Assembly: GCF_018618415.1 (NCBI RefSeq)
Contig: NZ_JACSMA010000002.1
Span: forward strand, 1-64,000
Direction: 5' to 3'
From: Exiguobacterium sp. s146
Lineage (GTDB): Bacteria > Bacillota > Bacilli > Exiguobacteriales > Exiguobacteriaceae
DNA: 64,000 nucleotides
Part shown: positions 8,982 to 16,452 of the stretch, piece after piece
Numbering within the stretch: the stretch's first letter is position 1
Layout: every line of letters starts with the position of its first letter
Made by a program: the position numbers and the translations under genes
The notes under the pieces: generated by a model
The model's input: the letters and a program-made list of their open reading frames with translations, nothing else
The model's database searches: none
Told to the model about the DNA's origin: nothing

Positions 8982-9458
8982 TTAGGTTGTGATGGCTTTG
9001 CTAAGGACGATTTCGTCATGGAGCGGGATGCCGTGCTCACCGATGACGGGGATTGACGGTTTATGTAGCCTGGCCGCATCGACCGCACCCGGGATAATCC
9101 GTGCGAGGCGCCAGCCTCGGCGTTGGTAAAAGGAGAGCGCACGCAGGTTGTCGTTCGTCGTGATGAGCGACAGCCGTTCGAGCTGATGTTGCTTGGCCAC
9201 TCTCTCCACTTCATCGAGGAGCGCCGAGCCGATGCCACGCTTCTCCTGGAGGCTGTCGAGCGAGATGATCTCAATCTCGTCTTCCCGAATGACATACGTG
9301 AGGAGGCCGATGATGACGTTCGCTTCCGACCAGACGAACCCGTCAAGCGTGGCGCAGTCATACTTACCGGTCGAGATGACCATCTCAGGTGAGCCCCAGG
9401 CATCGATAAAGAATGCACGGACCGCGTCACGCGTCAAAGAGGTAATCGGTTCAATCAT
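8982..9458 (-). CDS. GNAT family N-acetyltransferase
   Basis: 158 residues. The GNAT acetyl-CoA loop appears as LQEKRGIGSALLDEVERVA (Q/RxxGxG/A pattern) at about residues 70-90, followed by LSLITTNDNLRALSFYQRRGW, the typical motif B with N-x-x-A-x-x-F-Y-x-x-x-G. The substrate is unknown. Embedded in the operon between the SRPBCC gene (6 nt gap) and the Gfo/Idh gene. Confidence 0.85.
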   Translation of the reverse strand: MIEPITSLTRDAVRAFFIDAWGSPEMVISTGKYDCATLDGFVWSEANVIIGLLTYVIREDEIEIISLDSLQEKRGIGSALLDEVERVAKQHQLERLSLITTNDNLRALSFYQRRGWRLARIIPGAVDAARLHKPSIPVIGEHGIPLHDEIVLSKAITT

Positions 9459-9464
9459 CGCAAA

Positions 9465-9947
9465 TCACTCCGCCTCTCGGGCAGGTGACGGTTTTGGCGC
9501 ACTCGCCTCGGCGTAGATGCGGAACTGTTTGAACTGTTCATCATAAATCAGGCGAATCGCCCAGCGAAACGCTTTTACATATAGGGTATACAGCCATGAG
9601 GACGGTGCGAGTGTGATGCGAATCGTAACGTCCGTCCCGTCTGCTGTCTCGTTTAACGTATATGTCGCCGTCGACACTCCTTGATTCGTCATCGCCTGCA
9701 CCTCGCACTCATATGGACGATTGACATGGGTCAACTCGGATTCGACCCGAATCTCTTTCTTCTCGAACTGTTGGACCGAGATGAACCTTTTTCCCGTCAC
9801 GAGTGAGGCGTCACCATCCTCGTAGATGTTCTCGATCAAATGGTCGTTCCATTTGATGATATGTTCGTCTTCTGCGAGACAAGCGAACGTATGGTCAATC
9901 GGTGCGTCGATTGTCATTGTATATGTAGCCACTTCAAGTTGTTTCAC
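9465..9947 (-). CDS. SRPBCC (START/Bet v1-like) family protein
   Basis: 160 residues from GTG 9947, chosen because a perfect AAGGAGGA lies 5 nt upstream; the frame extends further but would run into the neighbouring acetyltransferase. YTMTIDAPIDHTFACLAEDEHIIKWNDHLIENIY is the standard SRPBCC opening (strand, IDAP, helix, W). YECEVQAMTNQGVSTATYTL and GTDVTIRITLAP form the antiparallel sheet, with a C-terminal long helix. Such proteins bind hydrophobic ligands; the ligand is unknown. Part of the 10500-7982 operon. Confidence 0.8.
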   Translation of the reverse strand: MKQLEVATYTMTIDAPIDHTFACLAEDEHIIKWNDHLIENIYEDGDASLVTGKRFISVQQFEKKEIRVESELTHVNRPYECEVQAMTNQGVSTATYTLNETADGTDVTIRITLAPSSWLYTLYVKAFRWAIRLIYDEQFKQFRIYAEASAPKPSPAREAE

Positions 9948-9990
9948 ATCAAATCCTCCTTCATCGATCGACATTCTTTTTTTCATTACG

Positions 9991-10500
9991 TTAGACAAGA
10001 TCTTTTTCAAAACAGACATACCGTTCATGCCCTTTCGGTTTCGAATCGAAATGGACGCTTCCACGTTCCACGTAGCCGTGTCGTTTGTAAAAGTTGCAGG
10101 CTGCCCCATTTCCTGAGAAGCTGTCGAGCCGGATGCTAGTGTAACCTTCCGCTTTTGCCAACTGTTCAGAGGCATGTAACAGGGCTTTTCCGCTACCTTG
10201 ACCTTGCCGCTCCGGATGCACCATTAAGGAATGGATGACGAGTGGATGGTCGTGACGCCACTCAATCGTTTCCCATTCCGGCGACTGCCATTCGTCGAGC
10301 ACGACGACGCCGATCAACTGCTCACCGCCTTTCATAATATAGACAGAACCTTCTTCGATACATGCTTCGAAATAGGCGCGGTTCGGGTACGTGTCGTCCC
10401 ATTGGAAAATCTGTCGGGCGAGCAAATCGTCTTTACAGGCGTGATACAGTCGTTCGATTGCATTCACATCTGATGGTTTGGCTAATGCGATTGTGTTCAT
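9991..10500 (-). CDS. GNAT family N-acetyltransferase
   Basis: 169 residues, ATG 10500. The segment HSLMVHPERQGQGSGKALLHASEQLAKAEGY is the GNAT motif A with the RQGQGSG acetyl-CoA loop; IRLDSFSGNGAACNFYKRHGYVERG is motif B. First gene of the leftward operon with the SRPBCC, second GNAT and Gfo/Idh genes. The substrate cannot be predicted. Confidence 0.87.
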   Translation of the reverse strand: MNTIALAKPSDVNAIERLYHACKDDLLARQIFQWDDTYPNRAYFEACIEEGSVYIMKGGEQLIGVVVLDEWQSPEWETIEWRHDHPLVIHSLMVHPERQGQGSGKALLHASEQLAKAEGYTSIRLDSFSGNGAACNFYKRHGYVERGSVHFDSKPKGHERYVCFEKDLV

Positions 10501-10525
10501 TCCAATGCTCCGTTCTTGAAGATAA

Positions 10526-11287
10526 TTATTTCGTATTGATAATCCGTTCGTATTTTTTATACTCCTCGTGGTCCATGCTTAGACCGAGCAGCTCAGCGAT
10601 TGTGTCTTGCCGCCACGTGATGGGATTGAAATACTGCGAGCCCGTGTTGAACCAGCGCCCCTTTTGATCGAATCCCCACGTATCCTTCACCCGGTCTAGT
10701 CCTTGCTGTAGAAGCATCTTTCCTTCTGCTGGATGGGCTCGCAAGCGATGTTCGCCGAGACGCATATATGGTTCGACGGCCCACGGGCATCGTTCAATCG
10801 CTCGTTGAACATATGTATAATCGAAATGATCGATGTCTCTCTTCGCCAACGCAATACAAAGCAAGCCGCTCACTTCTTCCGGTCCTTGTTCGATGAGCGA
10901 CTCTGCCAAAGCGACATCCTCGTCTGTGATGACAAAGTCATTCCAACCCGTCCAATATAAGACGAGCGCGAAATAGAACGAGTCATTCGGATGAAACGTA
11001 TAGGCAGTGAGACCGAAGCTATTCACCCGGGCAAAATCTTCGATGGTATCAATCAACTCATACGCGATGAGCATGTCCCATCGGCTGTTATCGGTCGGGT
11101 CCATCATCACGCGGTCAATCAACATCTGTTCGATGCCTCGGGTTTGTTGAAGGTAATGTTCAAGCTGTTTGAACTGGTTTGCCTCAACGTAGGCGTCGAT
11201 GCGATCCATCATCGCCTGTTGCTCCACCGAGAGGGTCTCGTTGCCTGAATACAGCTCAAAGATATTCCCTACGTTATAATCATTCAA
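10526..11287 (-). CDS. Hypothetical protein with TPR-like helical repeats
   Basis: About 253 residues if translation starts at TTG 11287, where GGGAGAGGAG sits 9 nt upstream. An ATG at 11377 in the same frame gives 283 residues but has no SD. The protein is helical and acidic, with paired helices (DYTYVQRAIERCPWAVEPYMRLGEHRLRA, AEGKMLLQQGLDRVKDTWG) that look like divergent tetratricopeptide units. No signal peptide or membrane segment. I do not recognise the family. It ends 26 nt before the GNAT gene, so the two may be co-transcribed. Confidence 0.6.
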   Translation of the reverse strand: MNDYNVGNIFELYSGNETLSVEQQAMMDRIDAYVEANQFKQLEHYLQQTRGIEQMLIDRVMMDPTDNSRWDMLIAYELIDTIEDFARVNSFGLTAYTFHPNDSFYFALVLYWTGWNDFVITDEDVALAESLIEQGPEEVSGLLCIALAKRDIDHFDYTYVQRAIERCPWAVEPYMRLGEHRLRAHPAEGKMLLQQGLDRVKDTWGFDQKGRWFNTGSQYFNPITWRQDTIAELLGLSMDHEEYKKYERIINTK

Positions 11288-11432
11288 AGATGTGTTCTCC
11301 TCTCCCACGTCGCTTTCCACGATGAGCGCTAGTAATTCTGTCGATATGATTGCGTTTTTAGAAAAAGAATTTATCATATTCGTTGTTATATTTTCTTAAA
11401 AAAAGATATCACATGCGGTATTTGAAATAAAA

Positions 11433-12136
11433 TTATTCAAAATACTCTAGAATGGTTTCTGGGTCATATTCCAACTCTACCAGCTCGCTAGACCAATCGA
11501 GGCCGCACAGCAGCTCATCATCCGACATGTTCGGCAACCAGCGTTCAAGAAATAATTCGACCGGCAACTCGATCACATGATAGTCAGCCCATTCCGTCAA
11601 GCGAGCGCAAGCTCTCGGGACGAAAAGAATAACAAGACGTCTGTGTCTTCGACGTGCGATGGTGCAAACGCCCACCCTTCGTCTTGCTCCGCAGATAGAC
11701 TAAAGACGAGTCCATTCTCCTCGACTCGTTCGCAAAACGTCTCGAGCACGTCGTTTTCAGCCTGCTTCACTTCGACGAACGCCTCAAACGAATGCGCCGC
11801 CACCTCGAGTTCGTCTATCTCGTGCCACCAGACGTAAATCGTCTCCCGGTCGCCTTTTAGAAAACCGAGCTCATCACCAGACCCATTCGTCGCAAGCGTC
11901 ACGAACCCTTCCGGCAACTCCTCTTGCTTCAATTCGTTGGCTCGAATCACATCATCCCACGTCTTATTGAAAAACCGCTCGTCCTTGATGGGATAAAAGA
12001 ACCAATCCCCAAGTTCGAACTTGTTCCCATGACCCCATGCGTCACGTAAGCCGTCCGGGAAGCGTAACCCCACTTGTTGCTCTACCTGTTCAATCTCTTC
12101 GACCGAAAATCCTGGAAGGTTTGTCTCGAGTCTCAT
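11433..12136 (-). pseudogene. SMI1/KNR4 (SUKH) - DUF2750 fusion gene interrupted by a frameshift
   Basis: From ATG 12136 (SD AGAGGG) one frame runs to 11597 and encodes an SMI1/KNR4-like domain (LPGFSVEEIEQVEQQVGLRFPDGLRDAW, then DWFFYPIKDERF and GSGDELGFLKGDRETIYVWWHE), then the start of a DUF2750 domain (CERVEENGLVFSL..., LLFFSSRELALA). The rest of DUF2750 (LTEWADYHVIELPVELFLERWLP, then LEYDPETILEYFE) lies in another frame down to 11433. Restoring one base near 11600-11612 joins them. SUKH proteins often act as immunity factors against secreted toxins; DUF2750 is of unknown function. No slippery heptamer is visible, so this is a real inactivating deletion or a sequencing error. Confidence 0.75.
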
Positions 12137-12260
12137 CTCATCGCCCTCTTTCTAACATCAATAACATGAGTATACTGAATTTACAAAAAAGAGGGAATTG
12201 ATTCCGACAAGTTGATGCAATGATTGACGCGATTTTATCGCGCTAAACGTTTGAGAATGT

Positions 12261-12283
12261 AAAAATGACCTGTACACCAGGCC
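12261..12283 (-). terminator. Weak intrinsic terminator after the propeller-like gene
   Basis: On the minus strand GGCCTG-GTGTA-CAGGTC forms a 6-bp hairpin followed by ATTTTTA, about 75 nt after the 12357 stop. The remainder of 12137-12356 shows no gene. Confidence 0.5.
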
Positions 12284-12356
12284 CATCATCACGAGACATC
12301 ATTCGGTTGTAAGCAGTAACTTCTTAGTCGATGCAACAACTTACCTAGATGCGTCA

Positions 12357-13142
12357 TTACTTGTCGACGAGCTGAACGCCGTTCACTTCATAATCACCGA
12401 TTTGAATGAAGTGAAACCGTTCGCCCTCGGCTAACCCTCTAGAAGTTCCCGAAAACTCAGCTACAACGTCAGGGCGTTTCCGCGCACCGAACGGCCACTT
12501 GTACAACAATCCGTCTTTTACGAAGTAGCCGACCTGTCCTTGAATCGTCAACGCCGAACTGTCGTGAAGTCGCTTCGGCGTCTTATACTTGTTGAATCGA
12601 CCGGTTGAATCAACATAAATCAAGTCATACCAAATCGACGGACAGAGCCATACCCCGGTTTGATTTACTTGCAGCAGTTCACACTCGACGATGGTCGGCG
12701 GACGGATAAAATCGGACTGATAACGATGTAACACGTTGCCTGTGTGCGAGAAGCAGACGAGTGCCTCGGTAGAAATCCCTTCGCCGAACACCCCCTCGTC
12801 GACATAGCCAATCCAAATCTCCGTGTCGTTGACGGCGACCGCTCCGATGGCGTTGCCCGCATGGAACGAATGAAGAATCTTGCCCCGCTCATCGATGACC
12901 CAGGCATTGACGGGAGTCTCCTCGAGCGTCACATCGACGACCAGAAACGTTTCTGAATCAAGGAGACGGATGAATGGCGAACTCAACTGAAACGGCACTC
13001 GCAGCGTCCGCTCGTTCCAATAGACGACCGGGCCACCTTGATTCACCAGAACAATCAAGTCATCCCCGAATACATCGGCATCAACGATTCGCGAATCTTT
13101 CGTTTGGTGTAGCGTTTTAATGTACAATTTCACTTGATTCAC
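12357..13142 (-). CDS. Hypothetical beta-propeller-like protein
   Basis: 261 residues from GTG 13142; AGGAG lies only 2 nt upstream, so the GTG at 13133 may be the true start. The sequence is rich in short beta strands repeating every 35-45 residues (IVDADVFGDDLIVLVNQGG, AIGAVAVNDTEIWIGYVDEG, GNVLHRYQSDF, GVWLCPSIWYDLIYVDSTG), suggesting a small propeller. No signal peptide. Neighbours on both sides are unknown proteins; the 83-residue membrane protein upstream is 35 nt away. Confidence 0.6.
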   Translation of the reverse strand: MNQVKLYIKTLHQTKDSRIVDADVFGDDLIVLVNQGGPVVYWNERTLRVPFQLSSPFIRLLDSETFLVVDVTLEETPVNAWVIDERGKILHSFHAGNAIGAVAVNDTEIWIGYVDEGVFGEGISTEALVCFSHTGNVLHRYQSDFIRPPTIVECELLQVNQTGVWLCPSIWYDLIYVDSTGRFNKYKTPKRLHDSSALTIQGQVGYFVKDGLLYKWPFGARKRPDVVAEFSGTSRGLAEGERFHFIQIGDYEVNGVQLVDK

Positions 13143-13177
13143 GTCTCCTAACCCTTACTTAGCTGTCGCTTTCTCCC

Positions 13178-13429
13178 CTATAGCCACAGACGATCAAGCC
13201 CTGCACCGACCACCGCCCAAAATAGAATCGTCACCCCATATTTGACGAACATCGTGATATTCGAAGGGTGGGTGAACGTCTCGACGAACCAATGCGTCTC
13301 CATGACCCAAAACGGAGGACTCGTCAGAAAGAAGAGAATCGATTTTTCATCAGCGCCGCTCCCATTATAAAGACAAATCAGCACCGCAAAAAGTGTGAGC
13401 CAAAACGTAAACGATTTGAATCGAGCCAT
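13178..13429 (-). CDS. Small membrane protein, 83 residues
   Basis: Two clear hydrophobic helices (FTFWLTLFAVLICLY and MFVKYGVTILFWAVVGAGLDRLW) separated by an extracytoplasmic-looking loop rich in Trp and Phe. Starts at ATG 13429 with GGGG upstream. No recognised family. Same strand as the DUF4129-like and propeller-like genes and probably in one transcript. Confidence 0.6.
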   Translation of the reverse strand: MARFKSFTFWLTLFAVLICLYNGSGADEKSILFFLTSPPFWVMETHWFVETFTHPSNITMFVKYGVTILFWAVVGAGLDRLWL

Positions 13430-13454
13430 CCCTTAATCCCCTGTCCTGATTCAT

Positions 13455-14141
13455 CTATTCGACTGAATTCGTCTTCTCATACTGTTCGAGCGTCGTGCGA
13501 AAACGCGCAACCTGTTCCGGCGTCACCGGATCGGTCATTCCATAGCGCTCGTCCAAATACGGCTTGAAATCGACGTCCGTCAATTCGATGCGTCGTGCCC
13601 ACTCTAAAACCGTTTCCGTCGGCAACCATTTCTTCGCCGATGGCAACGCCTGATTGAATGCGATGAGAGCGTCCCGAATCGTCACACCGGTCCAAGCCGG
13701 TTCCTCGACACTCGTCATCGAGCTCGGGACTGGATGACGCGAGAACGTCCTTGTCATGAGCGAAGCTGTTTCGTCAGCTCGCTTGCGGTGCTGAAAATGA
13801 ATGTAAGCGGCAAAAATCAGTACGCTAAGCAATACACAGGCTAACAACAATACCCAATAGAAGAGGCCATCGCCTCGTTCGATGACGGTCGTCACGGAAT
13901 CGATCGTATAATCCAAATAATCCAGTTTCAAACGAGACTGTTCTTCTTCTTTTGGTATCCTCATCTTTCCTTCGGACGACTCCATCAAATACTCAGATTC
14001 TGCCGGTGTCGGTCGTAACTTTAATCCCGATGTCGGAGGACGATACCACCACTCGATTAAATATGAGATGAGACGTATTCCGACAATGACCATCCCTACC
14101 GTCAGCACTGCGGTCAAGCCAAGCCGAATCATCCAACGCAT
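13455..14141 (-). CDS. Membrane protein with DUF4129-like C-terminal domain
   Basis: 228 residues from ATG 14141 preceded by GAGGAGG; a longer frame exists but lacks an SD. A helix at about residues 4-27 (IRLGLTAVLTVGMVIVGIRLIS) and a second (FYWVLLLACVLLSVLIFAAYIHF) place an extracytoplasmic segment between them. The C-terminal cytoplasmic part (SAKKWLPTETVLEWARRIEL, then YLDERYGMTDPVTPEQVARF) resembles the DUF4129 pattern found beside DUF58/transglutaminase genes. The match is by eye and moderate. Role unknown. Confidence 0.55.
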   Translation of the reverse strand: MRWMIRLGLTAVLTVGMVIVGIRLISYLIEWWYRPPTSGLKLRPTPAESEYLMESSEGKMRIPKEEEQSRLKLDYLDYTIDSVTTVIERGDGLFYWVLLLACVLLSVLIFAAYIHFQHRKRADETASLMTRTFSRHPVPSSMTSVEEPAWTGVTIRDALIAFNQALPSAKKWLPTETVLEWARRIELTDVDFKPYLDERYGMTDPVTPEQVARFRTTLEQYEKTNSVE

Positions 14142-14232
14142 GGCGTCGCCTCCTCTATAATCGGTTTCCATAACAATTGTATCATCGAAAGTTTTATTTG
14201 GAATATCCATCCAGAAAGTTTCAGGCTTTCGT

Positions 14233-14668
14233 TCACAACAAATGCATCTTGGCGACCTTACTTGTCGGTCGCAATTTCAAAATCAAAGTCGCTAATTCGT
14301 TCGCTTCAGCATCCGTCATTAATTTGTCGGGAATCGCATTGAAAAATAGCAAATATTCCTTCAAATCTATACGGTTAGTATCAAGCTCGGCAGCACGTTT
14401 CGCGTGTTCAAACGCCCGTTCATAGGCGTAAGGATGGTGACAGAACGGTTGGCTCATTAGAAGCGAAGCGGTCTCTTCCCAATCAGCAGTCTGCTCAACT
14501 TGAATCTGATCGCATACGATTTCGTAGACCATTAAATCATCCGTTTCAAACGCCACTTCAAGAAATGTATTTAACACCACTTCATGAGGGAGCGACTTCC
14601 CTAGACGTTGAACGGTCGCTCTGTCGTCTGAGAGAATTGCCTTGTGTAGTTGTTTTTTCAGGGCTCAT
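14233..14668 (-). CDS. Hypothetical helical protein, probably frameshifted near its start
   Basis: The long frame reads 14580 to 14233 (115 residues from a GTG). It stays open and protein-like upstream of that GTG, with codons for LKKQLHKAILSDDRATVQRL and no usable start. An ATG with GGAAGGGG upstream lies at 14668 in another frame and reads MSPEK before a run of six A (14653-14658). Removing one A joins the two as MSPEKQLHKAIL and gives about 144 residues. The product is helical with TPR-like character (AFEHAKRAAELDTNRIDLKEYLLFFNAIP). Either a homopolymer indel has broken the gene, or the run is a sequencing error or slippage site. Confidence 0.55.
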
Positions 14669-14839
14669 TTGTACGATTTCCCCTTCCTAAATGATTCGTC
14701 AAAGCTCTGTTTCCATCTCTTTACGATTCGTTTCAAGCAAATAAATCCACCTCTTCACCTTGACATACTATACCTTTAGTGTAAAATTACACTTGTAAGT
14801 AAATGTAAATATAACCCTCATCAAGAAAGGGGTGTCCTG

Positions 14840-15289
14840 ATGGGCAATCCGAAGAACTGCCTCATCGTGTTGTCATCGCTCTATGTGCTCGCATTTATCG
14901 TGAACCTGATTCCTTCCATCATGTTCCCTGATGCGACGATTCAGCCGATTCATGCGGTCGCATCCGGCTTACTGCTCGTCTGCATGTTCGGGACGTGTTT
15001 ATTACGGAATCGTGTCGCCAAGCTGTTGATTATGGCTATTCTGTTCGCAAGTGTGACCGTGTTCACCTTGATCAGTTTCGAGTCGTACGTCTATGACATC
15101 GTGCTATTGGACGCCTTGTTCGCGATCCAGTATCCGCTCTATATCCTGTTCGTGACACCACTGTTCGGGCTCAACTACTTCCTGAACGTCAATCCGGAAT
15201 ACGTCGCCTTGCTCGTCTTTTTCATCGCAATTTTGTTGCTCGTCATCCATGAACTCGCGGTGACACGATTCGATCGAATCAAACCATGA
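14840..15289 (+). CDS. Integral membrane protein, 149 residues
   Basis: Starts at ATG 14840 behind AAAGGGGTG. Four to five hydrophobic helices (CLIVLSSLYVLAFIVNLIP, AVASGLLLVCMFGTCLL, LLIMAILFASVTVFTLISF, LFAIQYPLYILFVTPLFG, VALLVFFIAILLLVIHELA) and few charged residues. No recognised family. Its stop overlaps the next start (ATGA), the first link of a three-gene unit ending in a deoxyribosyltransferase-like protein. Confidence 0.65.
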   Translation: MGNPKNCLIVLSSLYVLAFIVNLIPSIMFPDATIQPIHAVASGLLLVCMFGTCLLRNRVAKLLIMAILFASVTVFTLISFESYVYDIVLLDALFAIQYPLYILFVTPLFGLNYFLNVNPEYVALLVFFIAILLLVIHELAVTRFDRIKP

Positions 15290-15615
15290 GCGGAAGTTGC
15301 ATCACGCGTCGTTTTCAAGCGATGATGATCTGCGGGACGAGCCTTTTCATATCCATCGTCTACCTTTTGTTCTCCCCGAATTGGATTGGACCAGGATTCA
15401 TGTGGATACTCGGAACGATGATATTGTTGGCAACCTCTTCAATAGGATTAACGGTTCACCTTTCCAAACATCGGGGATGGAATCGATCTAAGTACATTTA
15501 CGTAGGCATCGGCATATTCTTGATGCTTGGACTCATTTCCCTGTATATCTTGTGGTACGTTATTGCCATCAACATGAATCACACGACATCACATCCGCTA
15601 GGAGGACTCATATGA
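15286..15615 (+). CDS. Integral membrane protein, 109 residues
   Basis: ATG 15286 overlaps the previous stop by four bases. Three hydrophobic helices (MMICGTSLFISIVYLLF, GFMWILGTMILLATSSIGLTVHL, YVGIGIFLMLGLISLYILWYV). No recognised family. The stop again overlaps the start of the downstream deoxyribosyltransferase-like gene, so all three are translationally coupled. Confidence 0.65.
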   Translation: MSGSCITRRFQAMMICGTSLFISIVYLLFSPNWIGPGFMWILGTMILLATSSIGLTVHLSKHRGWNRSKYIYVGIGIFLMLGLISLYILWYVIAINMNHTTSHPLGGLI

Positions 15616-16034
15616 ACTTCTATATCGGCTCCCGCTTCTCGAACATAGAAAAGGTCAGAGCCCTACGCAATCACCTACTCAACGACGGCCACACGCATAC
15701 ATACGACTGGACGACGAATGACCGCGCCACGTCACTTGAGGACTTGCGAGCCATCGGCACGAACGAGTTCGAGGCGATCAAGGCGTCGGACTTCGTCGTC
15801 ATCTTGCTGCCGGCCGGCAACAGCAGCCATGTCGAGCTCGGAATCGCCCTCGGTGCAGGTGTTCCACTGTTCATCCATGACGCTACAAATCGTTTCGACG
15901 ATGTCGAGACGACGAGCACGTTCTATCATCTTCCCCACGTCATCCAACTGACGGGATCGCTCGAGGACGTACCTCGGGCCATCACGACCCACTTCGCAAC
16001 AGGTGTTTCGCCTTCTGGAGCCGTAATCGGGTGA
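15612..16034 (+). CDS. Nucleoside 2-deoxyribosyltransferase-like protein
   Basis: 140 residues from ATG 15612 with GGAGG upstream. MNFYIGSRFSNIEKVRALRNHL is the opening strand-helix of the family, and DFVVILLPAGNSSHVELGIALGAG contains the catalytic-Glu region (H-V-E-L-G) of nucleoside deoxyribosyltransferase/DNMP glycosidase folds. It could cleave or transfer the N-glycosidic bond of nucleosides or nucleotides, or be a non-enzymatic sensor. The last dozen codons are antisense to a leftward AraC remnant, so the natural C-terminus has probably been replaced at a recombination joint near 15988-16000. Coupled to two upstream membrane-protein genes. Confidence 0.75.
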   Translation: MNFYIGSRFSNIEKVRALRNHLLNDGHTHTYDWTTNDRATSLEDLRAIGTNEFEAIKASDFVVILLPAGNSSHVELGIALGAGVPLFIHDATNRFDDVETTSTFYHLPHVIQLTGSLEDVPRAITTHFATGVSPSGAVIG

Positions 16035-16170
16035 TGTATTGATATGGGGGGTACCCGGTCAACCCATTAAAGTTGCGGATGAACTGATATTTGCTCTGGT
16101 TCGCCAAGCGGCACAAGTCGTTGACACGGATGACTGTCGCATAATTCTGTTCGATATACATAGAGACGGG
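15985..16170 (-). pseudogene. Remnant of an AraC-family regulator (first HTH only)
   Basis: The minus strand encodes MYIEQNYATVIRVNDLCRLA and then QFIRNFNGLTGYPPYQYITRL-type sequence ending LQKAKHLLRSG. This is the first half of an AraC DNA-binding domain: first helix-turn-helix plus connecting helix. The second helix-turn-helix is absent because the sequence runs into the deoxyribosyltransferase-like gene. No cupin or other sensor domain can be read upstream, and the frame there is not protein-like. Clearly a degraded fragment. Confidence 0.7.
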
Positions 16171-16452
16171 TCCATGTGTTCGACTTCGAAGAGACGAGCG
16201 CGATGAAGCGCATCTGTTCGGGCGAATCTCTAGGCACGTTGATTCACGACGGCCAGACCAACTTAGCGCCATAACTGACGACACCACCGGCACAGATGTC
16301 GGTGGTGTCGTTTACTTGATTCACTCGAAGAACGCACTCGCCCCGATTCGAAAAATGAGCTCGTCGTTTTCCATCGATGTTCTATAATGAAGGTGAGGGA
16401 CATCTTTGATTGGTTATTCCCCACATATAGCGGGTAATTGAGGAGGTGGCTC
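16171..16452. other. Intergenic stretch with decayed coding traces
   Basis: No intact gene. The minus strand shows short protein-like pieces in shifting frames (for example SPEQMRFIALVSSKSN), probably the decayed 5' part of the AraC-type gene. The right part carries a hairpin and the promoter region of the degenerate GGDEF gene. Confidence 0.4.
16279..16316 (+). terminator. Perfect 11-bp hairpin, probable terminator
   Basis: CGACACCACCG (16279-16289) pairs exactly with 16300-16310, followed by TTTACTT. The T run is weak, but it lies downstream of the 14840-16034 gene unit. Confidence 0.6.

Noticed and set aside
11597-11640. Programmed -1 frameshift in the SUKH-DUF2750 gene
   Set aside because: No X-XXY-YYZ slippery heptamer or downstream pseudoknot is evident near the shift; ordinary indel is simpler.
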